Shown: positions 20,627 to 31,151 of the stretch, in pieces
Layout of the letters: every line of letters begins with the position of its first letter
Numbering within the stretch: the first letter of the stretch is position 1
Source of the DNA: Theocolax elegans
Lineage: Eukaryota; Arthropoda; Insecta; Hymenoptera; Cerocephalidae
Reading direction: 5' to 3'
Length of the DNA stretch: 64,000 nt
Assembly (NCBI GenBank): GCA_026168455.1
Contig: CM047431.1
Location: forward strand, 23,997,365 to 24,061,364
The notes under the pieces: generated by a model
Databases searched by the model: none
What the model was told of the DNA's origin: nothing
Seen by the model: only the letters and a program-made list of their open reading frames with translations
Program-made: the position numbers and the translations under genes

Positions 20627-23425
20627 TCAATCGGGCACCGCCCAGAGACCCTGCCAAACAGCAAGTATTCTCTGGACATCCCAACTGGATATACCTCCTG
20701 AATCAATTAGAAATTCACCTGTGAGGCGCCATCTTCTTGTCATGATTCTGGGGCATTCACATAAGATGTGTAGAGGTGTTTCGTTTGCCTCCTTGCACAT
20801 TCGGCATAATGGATCTGTTTCCAGTCCCATTTTATACCTATGGTATCGCAAATCTCCATGTCCAGTAAGTATGTCCATTAGCTTGCGAGCTGTCTTTCTG
20901 CTAAGTTTCCTAAGCCCTTCTTCCCAGTGTCCGCTTATTGCGTTTCCGAGTGCGGCTTTAGCTTGTCTGCATCCTGCAGTTTTTACCCAAGCACTTTGGT
21001 GTTCCTTCACCAGCCATTCCTTTAGTAATTCTATAAGGTGGCTATGTGGCATCTTCACCATCATGCTTGGTTCCGCATGTTTTCCATTTGTACCTATCTT
21101 TGCTAGGTCATCGGCTATCTCGTTACCACGTATACCTACATGACTTGGTATCCATGTTAGCGTTAGCCGCTTATTCAACTCTGCCAGTCTATTTAGTGTC
21201 TTATGACATTCCCAAATTAGTCTGGACTTAGTGGTGTGACCATTCAGACTCTGTAACACAGTTCTGCTGTCCGAGTAAATGTATATCTCTTCGTCTTTGC
21301 AATTCTCCTGTGCCGCTTTAGCACATTGCAGGATTGCAAATGTTTCCGCTTGGGAAATGGTATTGTATTCCTTTAAGGAATATATCCTACCCTTCCCATT
21401 TTTTCTGCAGTATACCCCTGCTCCGACTCCCTGGATATTCTTGGACCCATCAGTATACCAGAGTTCTTTGCCCTCCGGCACCCTAACACGTCCTTGACTC
21501 CAGTCATCTTTGCTAGGCAGACTGACTCTGTATCTCTTATCGAATAGGAACTCAGTGCTGCATCTATCAGTTCCCTCGTATAAGTTCTCTCTTAGATTTC
21601 GCGGGAGCGTACTTAGGAGGCCCCTGTCCGCCCGCCGATCTAAGAGATTTCTAACTCTTAAGTATCCTTTTATGGCTTCTGACTTAAGAGTGAGCTGAAA
21701 GGGCTCAATATTCGTTATGACCCCCATAGCTTGTACTGGCGTGGTTCTTAGAGAATTGGTGATGCAGCGCAGGACCAATCCTCGTACCCTTTCCAGCATT
21801 TGGTTCGCAGTTTTCAAACCTGCTCGCTTCCACCAAATCACTGCCGAATGCGTGAGTTTTGGTTTCAGAATTGCTGTGTAAATCCACATCATGGTTTCTG
21901 GTTTAAGACCCCAGTTCAAGTGCAGAGCTCTACGTGTTTGCCATAGTACTCTTATAACTTTATTACACTGGTTCTCAAGGTGCTCTTTACAGTTTAACTT
22001 ACTGTCAAGAATGACACCTAGATATTTAGCTTTTTCTTTTATTTCTAGCCGTTTTCCTCCATATTCGAGGTGTTTTATGCTTGTTTTCCACTTATATTTA
22101 CGTGTAAACACCATAACTTCCATTTTTTCCGGGTTAACCGATAGTCCACCTCCTTGGCACCACTTATATACCTTATTCAAGGCATTTTGCATGATGTCAA
22201 ATAGTGTTTCTAAAAATGGTCCTCTAACTATTATTGCTAGATCATCTGCATATCCTACAACCTCACATCCCGTGTTGGTTAGTAGGCATAATAGTGTGTT
22301 CATTACAAGATTCCAGAGGGATGGGGAAATAACCCCCCCCTGTGGGCATCCCGTGTTCACCCAGCCAGTTACCTTGGTGTTACCCTTGGTCATTACCAGC
22401 TTTCTGTTTGATAACATGAGTTCGACCCAGTCAGTAACTGGCTGAGCTATTCCATGTCTCCTCATTGCCTCCTTGATTACTCTTTTGGAGGTATGGTTGA
22501 AAGCTCCTTCTATGTCTAAAAAGACCACTAGAGCGAAGCCTCCGTTTTCAATTTGTTCTTCAATCAGGTTCACTATTTTGCACAGAGCAGTCTCAGTAGA
22601 GTGTCCTGCTCTGTACGCATACTGATCCCTATGAAGTGGTCGTTCTTTTAAAGGTTTATCTTTAATATGTCTATCTATGAGCCTTTCCATTGTCTTCAGC
22701 ATAAACGATGTAAGACTTATAGGTCGGAAGTCTTTAGGAGAAGTATAGCTCCCCTTACCTGCTTTCGGAATGAACGTCACTTTCGGTCCCTTCCAACTTT
22801 CTGGAATATGGCATAATTCCAGACTTGCCCTAATAAGTCTGGTCATTGGACGGATAATGCACTCCCCCGCCCTTTGTAATAGTGCGGGGTAAATACCATC
22901 CAGTCCTGGTGACTTATATGGCCCAAAAGATCCGATGGCCCACCTGACTTTGTCCTCTGAGGCAATTTCGGTCCCCAGCACACTGCATGATCCGGTTTGG
23001 CTCACCGCATGCTTGTTTCCCGTTCCGTAGTCGTTTGACTCATGAACTTCCATCGCCCCTTCCCCTTCTTTCGAGAAATCCGGGTAGAAGGATTCGATCA
23101 GGCGGTACAACGTTTCTTCGTCCGTCATGGTGTATTTCCCATTTGGCAGTTTAAGTGCTCCCAATATAGCTTCCGGATTTTTTGACAAGATCTTGTCCAA
23201 CCGGGCTGCCTGTGAGCCTTTTTCTATGTCGCTGCAAAAGTTGGCCCATGATTCTGCTTGTGCCTTCCTAATTGCTGCTCGATAGCTGTCTCTTTTACTT
23301 GCGTAATGATTCCACTCGTCTGCTGTACCTTTTTTTTGGGCCAGCTTATAGGTTCTCCTTACTTGTTTCTTGAGACACTCTAGGTTCTCGTTCCACCAGT
23401 AGGTTTTATCTCGCTTACCCACCAA
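20627..23425 (-). CDS. LINE copy A ORF2, reverse transcriptase and RNase H part
   Basis: An open frame of 932 codons. After a linker comes the RT: FRPISLTSFMLKTMERL, VVFLDIEGAFNH (motif A Asp present), NTGCPQGGVISPSLWN, and VVGYADDLAII (motif C Asp pair present). A thumb follows. RNase H comes next with YTDGSK (Asp), AETFAIL (Glu), YSDSRTVL (Asp) and WIPSHVGIRGNEIADDLAK (Asp), so all four catalytic acidic residues are there. A Cys-rich C-terminus ends it (CRMCKEANETPLHILCECP). It would act in target-primed reverse transcription, but a 2-base deletion just upstream separates it from the endonuclease. Confidence 0.85.
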   Translation of the reverse strand: MVGKRDKTYWWNENLECLKKQVRRTYKLAQKKGTADEWNHYASKRDSYRAAIRKAQAESWANFCSDIEKGSQAARLDKILSKNPEAILGALKLPNGKYTMTDEETLYRLIESFYPDFSKEGEGAMEVHESNDYGTGNKHAVSQTGSCSVLGTEIASEDKVRWAIGSFGPYKSPGLDGIYPALLQRAGECIIRPMTRLIRASLELCHIPESWKGPKVTFIPKAGKGSYTSPKDFRPISLTSFMLKTMERLIDRHIKDKPLKERPLHRDQYAYRAGHSTETALCKIVNLIEEQIENGGFALVVFLDIEGAFNHTSKRVIKEAMRRHGIAQPVTDWVELMLSNRKLVMTKGNTKVTGWVNTGCPQGGVISPSLWNLVMNTLLCLLTNTGCEVVGYADDLAIIVRGPFLETLFDIMQNALNKVYKWCQGGGLSVNPEKMEVMVFTRKYKWKTSIKHLEYGGKRLEIKEKAKYLGVILDSKLNCKEHLENQCNKVIRVLWQTRRALHLNWGLKPETMMWIYTAILKPKLTHSAVIWWKRAGLKTANQMLERVRGLVLRCITNSLRTTPVQAMGVITNIEPFQLTLKSEAIKGYLRVRNLLDRRADRGLLSTLPRNLRENLYEGTDRCSTEFLFDKRYRVSLPSKDDWSQGRVRVPEGKELWYTDGSKNIQGVGAGVYCRKNGKGRIYSLKEYNTISQAETFAILQCAKAAQENCKDEEIYIYSDSRTVLQSLNGHTTKSRLIWECHKTLNRLAELNKRLTLTWIPSHVGIRGNEIADDLAKIGTNGKHAEPSMMVKMPHSHLIELLKEWLVKEHQSAWVKTAGCRQAKAALGNAISGHWEEGLRKLSRKTARKLMDILTGHGDLRYHRYKMGLETDPLCRMCKEANETPLHILCECPRIMTRRWRLTGEFLIDSGGISSWDVQRILAVWQGLWAVPD

Positions 23426-23489
23426 TGTGGGTCTACAGTTGTTCTCAAAAGCTGAGATAATTCCTTTATTTAGTTTATCAGCAGCTTCT

Positions 23490-24284
23490 TCAAGCTCCTT
23501 CCAGTTTCTTATGTTCTGGAAAATTTGCTAGTGAGCTGCTTATTTCTTCCTTGTAGGTTATCCAATTTGTCTTCTTCGGTTTCCTGGTCCATGTTCTAGG
23601 ATTTGTACCAGGTCCCACTAACTCGAAAACAATTTTGGCATGATCAGATAGTGTCGGTTCATCAGATACCCTCCACCTCTTGATCCTATTTGTAATTTCT
23701 CCAGTACATAACGTGATGTCCAATACTTCTGCTCTAAGTTTATTACAGAATGTTGGCGTTGTACCAGTGTTTAGAATATCTAGTTTGGTTGTGGCTAGAT
23801 ATTCTACCAGTTCCTCTCCTCTCCTATTGATGTCTGTGCTCCCCCACAGAATGTGATGTGAGTTAGCGTCACAGCCTATTAGGAGCGGTAAGTTTTTACT
23901 CTCACAGAAGGTAATTAACCTTTTAACTTCCGTGGGTGGATTTACCTCTCCATCATATGGAAAGTACGCTGAGGCAATGACTATGTTTCCAATGCCTTCC
24001 GATTCCGTCCTCACCGCTGTCAGGTCTCTTGTACAGAAATCCATCAGCGGGGTTACATTTACTCCCTTAGTGATGATACACGTTCTGGGCGTCTCAGCTT
24101 GCATGTCCCTGTAACAAACAAGCCCCTTTCCCCTTAAACCCTTGATTGTTCCTCTCACCGTCCATGGTTCTTGGACCAGTGACAGGCCTGTGTGCATCTC
24201 TGCCAAACCCTTACGCAATAGTGCAGAAGAGTCTTTGCAGTGATGCAAGTTAATTTGTGAGATTTGCAGCGCCTTGAAGGTCAT
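23490..24284 (-). CDS. LINE copy A ORF2, APE endonuclease part
   Basis: 264 codons from the natural ORF2 start MTFKALQISQINLHHC. It contains the APE-fold landmarks QEPW, GCDANSHHILWGS and SDHAKIVFE. The frame ends early because 'cttatgttctgg' lacks two bases compared with 'cttatatgttctgg' in copy C. ORF1 stop and ORF2 start overlap as TAATG (plus 24282-24286). Confidence 0.85.
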   Translation of the reverse strand: MTFKALQISQINLHHCKDSSALLRKGLAEMHTGLSLVQEPWTVRGTIKGLRGKGLVCYRDMQAETPRTCIITKGVNVTPLMDFCTRDLTAVRTESEGIGNIVIASAYFPYDGEVNPPTEVKRLITFCESKNLPLLIGCDANSHHILWGSTDINRRGEELVEYLATTKLDILNTGTTPTFCNKLRAEVLDITLCTGEITNRIKRWRVSDEPTLSDHAKIVFELVGPGTNPRTWTRKPKKTNWITYKEEISSSLANFPEHKKLEGA

Positions 24285-24500
24285 TATTTCGATCTTCCCG
24301 GCACTGCTGCCTCTTTATCAGACTCCGCTACCGCCGGCGCGTGTACTTTGAAAGTGACACGCTCCAGTGAGTAGAAGGGTCTGCAATCTAGAGCCTGAAG
24401 GGCTCTAGCTTGGGACTCCGGCATCTGCACCAGAAGAAAGTTGTCCTTCGCTGCAGCACCGTCGGTAGCCCCCTTGTCGCATTTTACGACCCACCATGTT
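24284..24500 (-). pseudogene. LINE ORF1 C-terminal fragment at the duplication junction
   Basis: The last part of ORF1 (CDKGATDGAAAKDNFLLVQMPESQ... to PGRSK). At 24500/24501 it joins mid-ORF2 sequence of the duplicated block, so its upstream half is missing here. The full-length counterpart resumes beyond 26074. Confidence 0.85.
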
Positions 24501-26074
24501 AAGATCCGATGGCCCACCTGACTTTGTCCTCTGAGGCAATTTCGGTCCCCAGCACACTGCATGATCCGGTTTGGCTCACCGCATGCTTGTTTCCCGTTCC
24601 GTAGTCGTTTGACTCATGAACTTCCATCGCCCCTTCCCCTTCTTTCGAGAAATCCGGGTAGAAGGATTCGATCAGGCGGTACAACGTTTCTTCGTCCGTC
24701 ATGGTGTATTTCCCATTTGGCAGTTTAAGTGCTCCCAATATAGCTTCCGGATTTTTTGACAAGATCTTGTCCAACCGGGCTGCCTGTGAGCCTTTTTCTA
24801 TGTCGCTGCAAAAGTTGGCCCATGATTCTGCTTGTGCCTTCCTAATTGCTGCTCGATAGCTGTCTCTTTTACTTGCGTAATGATTCCACTCGTCTGCTGT
24901 ACCTTTTTTTTGGGCCAGCTTATAGGTTCTCCTTACTTGTTTCTTGAGACACTCTAGGTTCTCGTTCCACCAGTAGGTTTTATCTCGCTTACCCACCAAT
25001 GTGGGTCTACAGTTGTTCTCAAAAGCTGAGATAATTCCTTTATTTAGTTTATCAGCAGCTTCTTCAAGCTCCTTCCAGTTTCTTATGTTCTGGAAAATTT
25101 GCTAGTGAGCTGCTTATTTCTTCCTTGTAGGTTATCCAATTTGTCTTCTTCGGTTTCCTGGTCCATGTTCTAGGATTTGTACCAGGTCCCACTAACTCGA
25201 AAACAATTTTGGCATGATCAGATAGTGTCGGTTCATCAGATACCCTCCACCTCTTGATCCTATTTGTAATTTCTCCAGTACATAACGTGATGTCCAATAC
25301 TTCTGCTCTAAGTTTATTACAGAATGTTGGCGTTGTACCAGTGTTTAGAATATCTAGTTTGGTTGTGGCTAGATATTCTACCAGTTCCTCTCCTCTCCTA
25401 TTGATGTCTGTGCTCCCCCACAGAATGTGATGTGAGTTAGCGTCACAGCCTATTAGGAGCGGTAAGTTTTTACTCTCACAGAAGGTAATTAACCTTTTAA
25501 CTTCCGTGGGTGGATTTACCTCTCCATCATATGGAAAGTACGCTGAGGCAATGACTATGTTTCCAATGCCTTCCGATTCCGTCCTCACCGCTGTCAGGTC
25601 TCTTGTACAGAAATCCATCAGCGGGGTTACATTTACTCCCTTAGTGATGATACACGTTCTGGGCGTCTCAGCTTGCATGTCCCTGTAACAAACAAGCCCC
25701 TTTCCCCTTAAACCCTTGATTGTTCCTCTCACCGTCCATGGTTCTTGGACCAGTGACAGGCCTGTGTGCATCTCTGCCAAACCCTTACGCAATAGTGCAG
25801 AAGAGTCTTTGCAGTGATGCAAGTTAATTTGTGAGATTTGCAGCGCCTTGAAGGTCATTATTTCGATCTTCCCGGCACTGCTGCCTCTTTATCAGACTCC
25901 GCTACCGCCGGCGCGTGTACTTTGAAAGTGACACGCTCCAGTGAGTAGAAGGGTCTGCAATCTAGAGCCTGAAGGGCTCTAGCTTGGGACTCCGGCATCT
26001 GCACCAGAAGAAAGTTGTCCTTCGCTGCAGCACCGTCGGTAGCCCCCTTGTCGCATTTTACGACCCACCATGTT
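24501..26074 (-). repeat. second copy of a 1574-bp tandem duplication in LINE copy A
   Basis: It repeats 22927-24500 without a difference that I can see. It includes an ORF2 fragment (24501-24999), a whole endonuclease ORF (25064-25858) with the same 2-base deletion as in the first unit, and the ORF1 C-terminus. The shared deletion shows the duplication arose after that mutation, or is an assembly error. Confidence 0.9.
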
Positions 26075-26511
26075 GCGGTATTTAGCGTCGAATTGTACCG
26101 CATCAGCCTCTGAAGAACCAGCTCCGTGGGTTTCGGTGCTCCCGGTATCCACGCGCTGGCCTTCACCAGCCTCTGCAGCACCTCCGTTCCGCTGACTGTC
26201 AGAGCAGGACCCCGCCAAGATTTTAGTCCGGGCACGATCCCACTCAGCCAATCCGCGGACCGTTGATCCTCTGCTATAATCACAAACACTCCCCCCCTGC
26301 AGAAGGACGCAACAAACTTTGGCAGCTGCTCAGGAGGAAGGACATCTGTCTCCTCCTCCAGAGCATTCCTGAAGTCTTCAAACTGTCCTGTAGTAAGAAG
26401 CACCTCAGGATATTCTGCTGATGTCACGACCCTCGACAGAGGGTTCGTTCTCTGTGCTGTTGTAAGTCCCACACTACATTTCGGCTTTTCAGCACTCTGA
26501 GTGTTACTTAC
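25858..26511 (-). pseudogene. LINE copy A ORF1, 5' truncated
   Basis: An open frame of 204 codons from MGLTTAQRTNPL..., but compared with copy C (365 codons) the first ~160 are missing because the insertion is 5' truncated. The remaining part contains the DUF4780-like domain (FVIIAEDQRSADWLSGIVPG ... FYSLERVTFKVHA). DUF4780 is known from ORF1 proteins of I/LOA/Nimb-type LINEs. Confidence 0.8.
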
Positions 26512-26523
26512 TTCTTTACGGTA

Positions 26524-26758
26524 ACATTGCTAAAAAAATCGCAAACTTGATTTTTTGCAAAATTTTTCACGTTTTTTATTGTTTAATTGGCTATAACTTT
26601 TTTATAACGTAATCAATCGCAATTTCAAAAAAAGATTCTGAAAGAGCGTTAAATTTTCCATCAAAATACGTATTTGCAAAAATCTCTAAGGCTTATGACT
26701 ACCGAAAAAAATGCGTTGAAAATCGACAGAAAAATTGAGCATTTTGGTCGTTAAAGGG
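26524..26758. repeat. right TIR of piggyBac, outer part
   Basis: Reverse complement of 12483-12718, ending ...CATTTTGGTCGTTAAAGGG followed by TTAA (26759-26762). Confidence 0.9.
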
Positions 26759-26762
26759 TTAA

Positions 26763-27387
26763 TCTAAGCTAAATGGAGACCTCTTCTAGATATTCATTTA
26801 TCTTTGTTTCAACCTCTTCCCACGTTACTCCTGTAGCAGTAATACTTGTATCATCAGCATATGATAGTATGGAATTATCTGGTATCTTGGTTAGTAAACC
26901 ATTTACATACAATATAAAAAGTAGAGGCCCAAGGAAAGTTCCTTAAAGAACAACTGTTTTAATTATTTGATAGTCACTGTCTTGCGTGGCATTTCTTAGT
27001 TTTTGTTTACTGTTGCTTAAGTACTTGTTAATGAAACCGTGAGCCTTTCCTCTCACTCCGCATGCATATATTTTAATTAATAATATTTTATGATCTACAG
27101 CATCAAAAGTTTTAGCAAGATCTAGTAAGGTAATGACAATAATTTACTTTGATCAAGTTTCTCGCATATTGTATTCGTTATAATACGTAATGCATTCTTT
27201 GTTCCTGTATTTTTAATAAATCCAAATTGTTTTTTATACAGTGTGTTGCTTTTGTATATAAAATCAGTATTATTGACTTTTCTATAAATAGGTTGAAAAT
27301 ATAGGTAAAAATGTCTGCAATGTTTATTGCAATGGTCTTAAGAGTTTTTGCATTAATCCCATCAACTTCGCCGTTTTTAAGTTTTTT
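26763..27387 (-). mobile_element. old CR1/L2-like LINE, RT fragment (piece 2 of 3)
   Basis: Minus-strand translation gives SYADDTSITATGVTWEEVE, a GPLLFILYVN block, SNSKQKLRN, and farther right NGEVDGINAKTLK. These align in order with the LINE at 13.6-18.5 kb. Stops and frameshifts are common, so this copy is older than the elements inside it. It is cut at the left by piggyBac and at the right by I/LOA-like LINE copy C. Confidence 0.8.
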
Positions 27388-27557
27388 TTATTATTATTAT
27401 TAAGTTACTCAGTTGGCACCCTCCTATTTGACTAGGTTATGCCAGGCACTTGGGTATTCCCTTTGCGCCCTGTTTTCCATTTCCCATCTTTAGCCCCCCG
27501 AAGTGAAAAGCAATATTGCCACACCTGGGTGAGCCTTCTTATGGGTCCTTGGTTTTT

Positions 27558-30500
27558 TCAATCGGGCACCGCCCAGAGACCCTGCCAAACAGCAAGTATT
27601 CTCTGGACATCCCAACTGGGTATATCTCCTGAATCAATTAGAAATTCACCTGTGAGGCGCCATCTTCTTGTCATGATTCTGGGGCATTCACATAAGATGT
27701 GTAGAGGTGTTTCGTTTGCCTCCTTGCACATTCGGCATAATGGATCTGTTTCCAGTCCCATTTTATACCTATGGTATCGCAAATCTCCATGTCCAGTAAG
27801 TATGTCCATTAGCTTGCGAGCTGTCTTTCTGCTAAGTTTCCTAAGCCCTTCTTCCCAGTGTCCGCTTATTGCGTTTCCGAGTGCGGCTTTAGCTTGTCTG
27901 CATCCTGCAGTTTTTACCCAAGCCCTTTGGTGTTCCTTCACCAGCCATTCCTTTAATAATTCTATGAGGTGGCTATGTGGCATCTTCACCATCATGCTTG
28001 GTTCCGCATGTTTTCCATTTGTACCTATCTTTGCTAGGTCATCGGCTATCTCGTTACCACGTATACCTACATGACTTGGTATCCATGTTAGCGTTAGCCG
28101 CTTATTCAACTCTGCCAGTCTATTTAGTGTCTTATGACATTCCCAAATTAGTCTGGACTTAGTGGTGTGACCATTCAGACTCTGTAACACAGTTCTGCTG
28201 TCCGAGTAAATGTATATCTCTTCGTCTTTGCAATTCTCCTGTGCCGCATTAGCACATTGCAGGATTGCAAATGTTTCCGCTTGGGAAATGGTATTGTATT
28301 CCTTTAAGGAATATATCCTACCCTTCCCATTTTTTCTGCAGTATACCCCTGCTCCGACTCCCTGGATATTCTTGGACCCATCAGTATACCAGAGTTCTTT
28401 GCCCTCCGGCACCCTAACACGTCCTTGACTCCAGTCATCTTTGCTAGGCAGACTGACTCTGTATCTCTTATCGAATAGGAACTCAGTGCTGCATCTATCA
28501 GTTCCCTCGTATAAGTTCTCTCTTAGATTTCGCGGGAGCGTACTTAGGAGGCCCCTGTCCGCCCGCCGATCTAAGAGATTTCTAACTCTTAAGTATCCTT
28601 TTATGGCTTCTGACTTAAGAGTGAGCTGAAAGGGCTCAATATTCGTTATGACCCCCATAGCTTGTACTGGCGTGGTTCTTAGAGAATTGGTGATGCAGCG
28701 CAGGACCAATCCTCGTACCCTTTCCAGCATTTGGTTCGCAGTTTTCAAACCTGCTCGCTTCCACCAAATCACTGCCGAATGCGTGAGTTTTGGTTTCAGA
28801 ATTGCTGTGTAAATCCACATCATGGTTTCTGGTTTAAGACCCCAGTTCAAGTGCAGAGCTCTACGTGTTTGCCATAGTACTCTTATAACTTTATTACACT
28901 GGTTCTCAAGGTGCTCTTTCCAGTTTAACTTACTGTCAAGAATGACACCTAGATATTTAGCTTTTTCTTTTATTTCTAGCCGTTTTCCTCCATATTCGAG
29001 GTGTTTTATGCTTGTTTTCCACTTATATTTACGTGTAAACACCATAACTTCCATTTTTTCCGGGTTAACCGATAGTCCACCTCCTTGGCACCACTTATAT
29101 ACCTTATTCAAGGCATTTTGCATGATGTCAAATAGTGTTTCTAAAAATGGTCCTCTAACTATTATTGCTAGATCATCTGCATATCCTACAACCTCACATC
29201 CCGTGTTGGTTAGTAGGCATAATAGTGTGTTCATTACAAGATTCCAGAGGGATGGGGAAATAACCCCCCCCCCTGTGGGCATCCCGTGTTCACCCAGCCA
29301 GTTACCTTGGTGTTACCCTTGGTCATTACCAGCTTTCTGTTTGATAACATGAGTTCGACCCAGTCAGTAACTGGCTGAGCTATTCCATGTCTCCTCATTG
29401 CCTCCTTGATTACTCTTTTGGAGGTATGGTTGAAAGCTCCTTCTATGTCTAAAAAGACCACTAGAGCGAAGCCTCCGTTTTCAATTTGTTCTTCAATCAG
29501 GTTCACTATTTTGCACAGAGCAGTCTCAGTAGAGTGTCCTGCTCTGTACGCATACTGATCCCTATGAAGTGGTCGTTCTTTTAAAGGTTTATCTTTAATA
29601 TGTCTATCTATGAGCCTTTCCATTGTCTTCAGCATAAACGATGTAAGACTTATAGGTCGGAAGTCTTTAGGAGAAGTATAGCTCCCCTTACCTGCTTTCG
29701 GAATGAACGTCACTCTCGTTCCCTTCCAACTTTCTGGAATATGGCATAATTCCAGACTTGCCCTAATAAGTCTGGTCATTGGACGGATAATGCACTCCCC
29801 CGCCCTTTGTAATAGTGCGGGGTAAATACCATCCAGTCCTGGTGACTGCATGATCCGGTTTGGATCACCGCATGCTGGTTTCCCGTTCCGTAGTCGTTTG
29901 ACTCATGAACTTCCATCGCTCCTTCCCCTTCTTTCGAGAAATCCGGGTAGAAGGATTCGATCAGGCGGTACAACGTTTCTTCGTTCGTCATGGTGTATTT
30001 CCCATTTGGCAGTTTAAGTGCTCCCAATATAGCTTCCGGATTTTTTGACAAGATCTTGTCCAACCGGGCTGCCTGTGAGCCTTTTTCTATGTCGCTGCAA
30101 AAGTTGGCCCATGATTCTGCTTGTGCATTCCTAATTGCTGCTCGATAGCTGTCTCTTTTACTTGCGTAATGATTCCACTCGTCTGCTGTACCTTTTTTTT
30201 GGGCCAGCTTATAGGTTCTCCTTACTTGTTTCTTGAGACACTCTAGGTTCTCGTTCCACCAGTAGGTTTTATCTCGCTTACCCACCAATGTGGGTCTACA
30301 GTTGTTCTCAAAAGCTGAGATAATTCCTTTATTTAGTTTATCAGCAGCTTCTTCAAGCTCCTTCCAGTTTCTTATATGTTCTGGAAAATTTGCTAGTGAG
30401 CTGCTTATTTCTTCCTTGTAGGTTATCCAATTTGTCTTCTTCGGTTTCCTGGTCCATGTTCTAGGATTTGTACCAGGTCCCACTAACTCGAAAACAATTT

Positions 30501-31149
30501 TGGCATGATCAGATAGTGTCGGTTCATCAGATACCCTCCACCTCTTGATCCTATTTGTAATTTCTCCAGTACATAACGTGATGTCCAATACCTCTGCTCT
30601 AAGTTTATTACAGAATGTTGGCGCTGTACCAGTGTTTATAATATCTAGTTTGGTTGTGGCTAGATATTCTACCAGTTCCTCTCCTCTCCTATTGATGTCT
30701 GTGCTCACCCACAGTATGTGATGTGAGTTAGCGTCACAGCCTATTAGGAGCGGTAAGTTTTTACTCTCACAGAAGGTAATTAACCTTTTAACTTCCGTGG
30801 GTGGATTTACCTCTCCATCATATGAAAAGTACGCTGAGGCAATGACTATGTTTCCAATGCCTTCCGATTCCGTCCTCACCGCTGTCAGGTCTCTTGTACA
30901 GAAATCCATCAGCGGGGTTACATTTACTCCCTTAGTGATGATACACGTTCTGGGCGTCTCAGCTTGCATGTCCCTGTAACAAACAAGCCCCTTTCCCCTT
31001 AAACCCTTGATTGTTCCTCTCACCGTCCATGGTTCTTGGACCAGTGACAGGCCTGTGTGCATCTCTGCCAAACCCTTACGCAATAGTGCAGAAGAGTCTT
31101 TGCAGTGATGCAAGTTAATTTGTGAGATTTGCAGCGCCTTGAAGGTCAT
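27558..31149 (-). pseudogene. LINE copy C ORF2 (endonuclease, RT, RNase H), two breaks
   Basis: The endonuclease and linker are in one frame (29776-31149), past the point where copy A is broken. A deletion of about 70 bases near 29847 (compare 22913-22985 in copy A) shifts the frame. A second shift comes from a C run of ten where copy A has eight (near 29263-29272), in the codons just after the CPQGG motif of RT. Beyond it the rest of RT and the whole RNase H remain open (27558-29282). Catalytic residues of EN, RT motif C (YADD) and RNase H are all present. Copies A and C are thus broken at different places. Confidence 0.85.
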
Positions 31150-31151
31150 TA
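31147..31151 (-). promoter_or_regulatory. TAATG stop/start overlap between ORF1 and ORF2
   Basis: On the minus strand the ORF1 stop TAA and ORF2 start ATG share bases. The same five bases occur in copy A (24282-24286) and its duplicate (25856-25860), so the overlap is a feature of the family. Confidence 0.75.

Larger units (their letters stand above)
20450..26511 (-). mobile_element. I/LOA-like LINE copy A, 5' truncated, with internal duplication
   Basis: A minus-strand LINE flanked by a 12-bp TSD (20438-20449 and 26512-26523). Its 3' end is (TAA)n, as in the I factor group. ORF2 has endonuclease, RT and RNase H; ORF1 has a DUF4780-like region. The 5' end stops inside ORF1 at 26511. A 1574-bp block (22927-24500) is repeated head-to-tail as 24501-26074, so the copy is longer than its template. 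It is nearly identical to copy C at 27388-33008, so both are recent. Confidence 0.9.
12479..26762 (+). mobile_element. piggyBac element with ~650-bp TIRs, interrupted by two LINEs
   Basis: TTAA at 12479-12482 and at 26759-26762 are the piggyBac target duplication. The ends read CCCTTTAACGACCAAAATG and the reverse complement. Inverted repeats extend far inward: 12483-13130 matches the reverse complement of 20046-20449 plus 26524-26758. Without the LINEs (13647-18541 with one TSD copy; 20450-26511 with one TSD copy) the element is about 3.3 kb. The transposase lies between the TIRs on the plus strand and is decayed. Confidence 0.9.

Noticed and set aside
20721..22445. Plus-strand ORFs opposite the LINE (for example 20721-21143, 21891-22445)
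   Set aside because: They lie antisense to a clear RT/RNase H frame and repeat in the second LINE copy; they are shadows.
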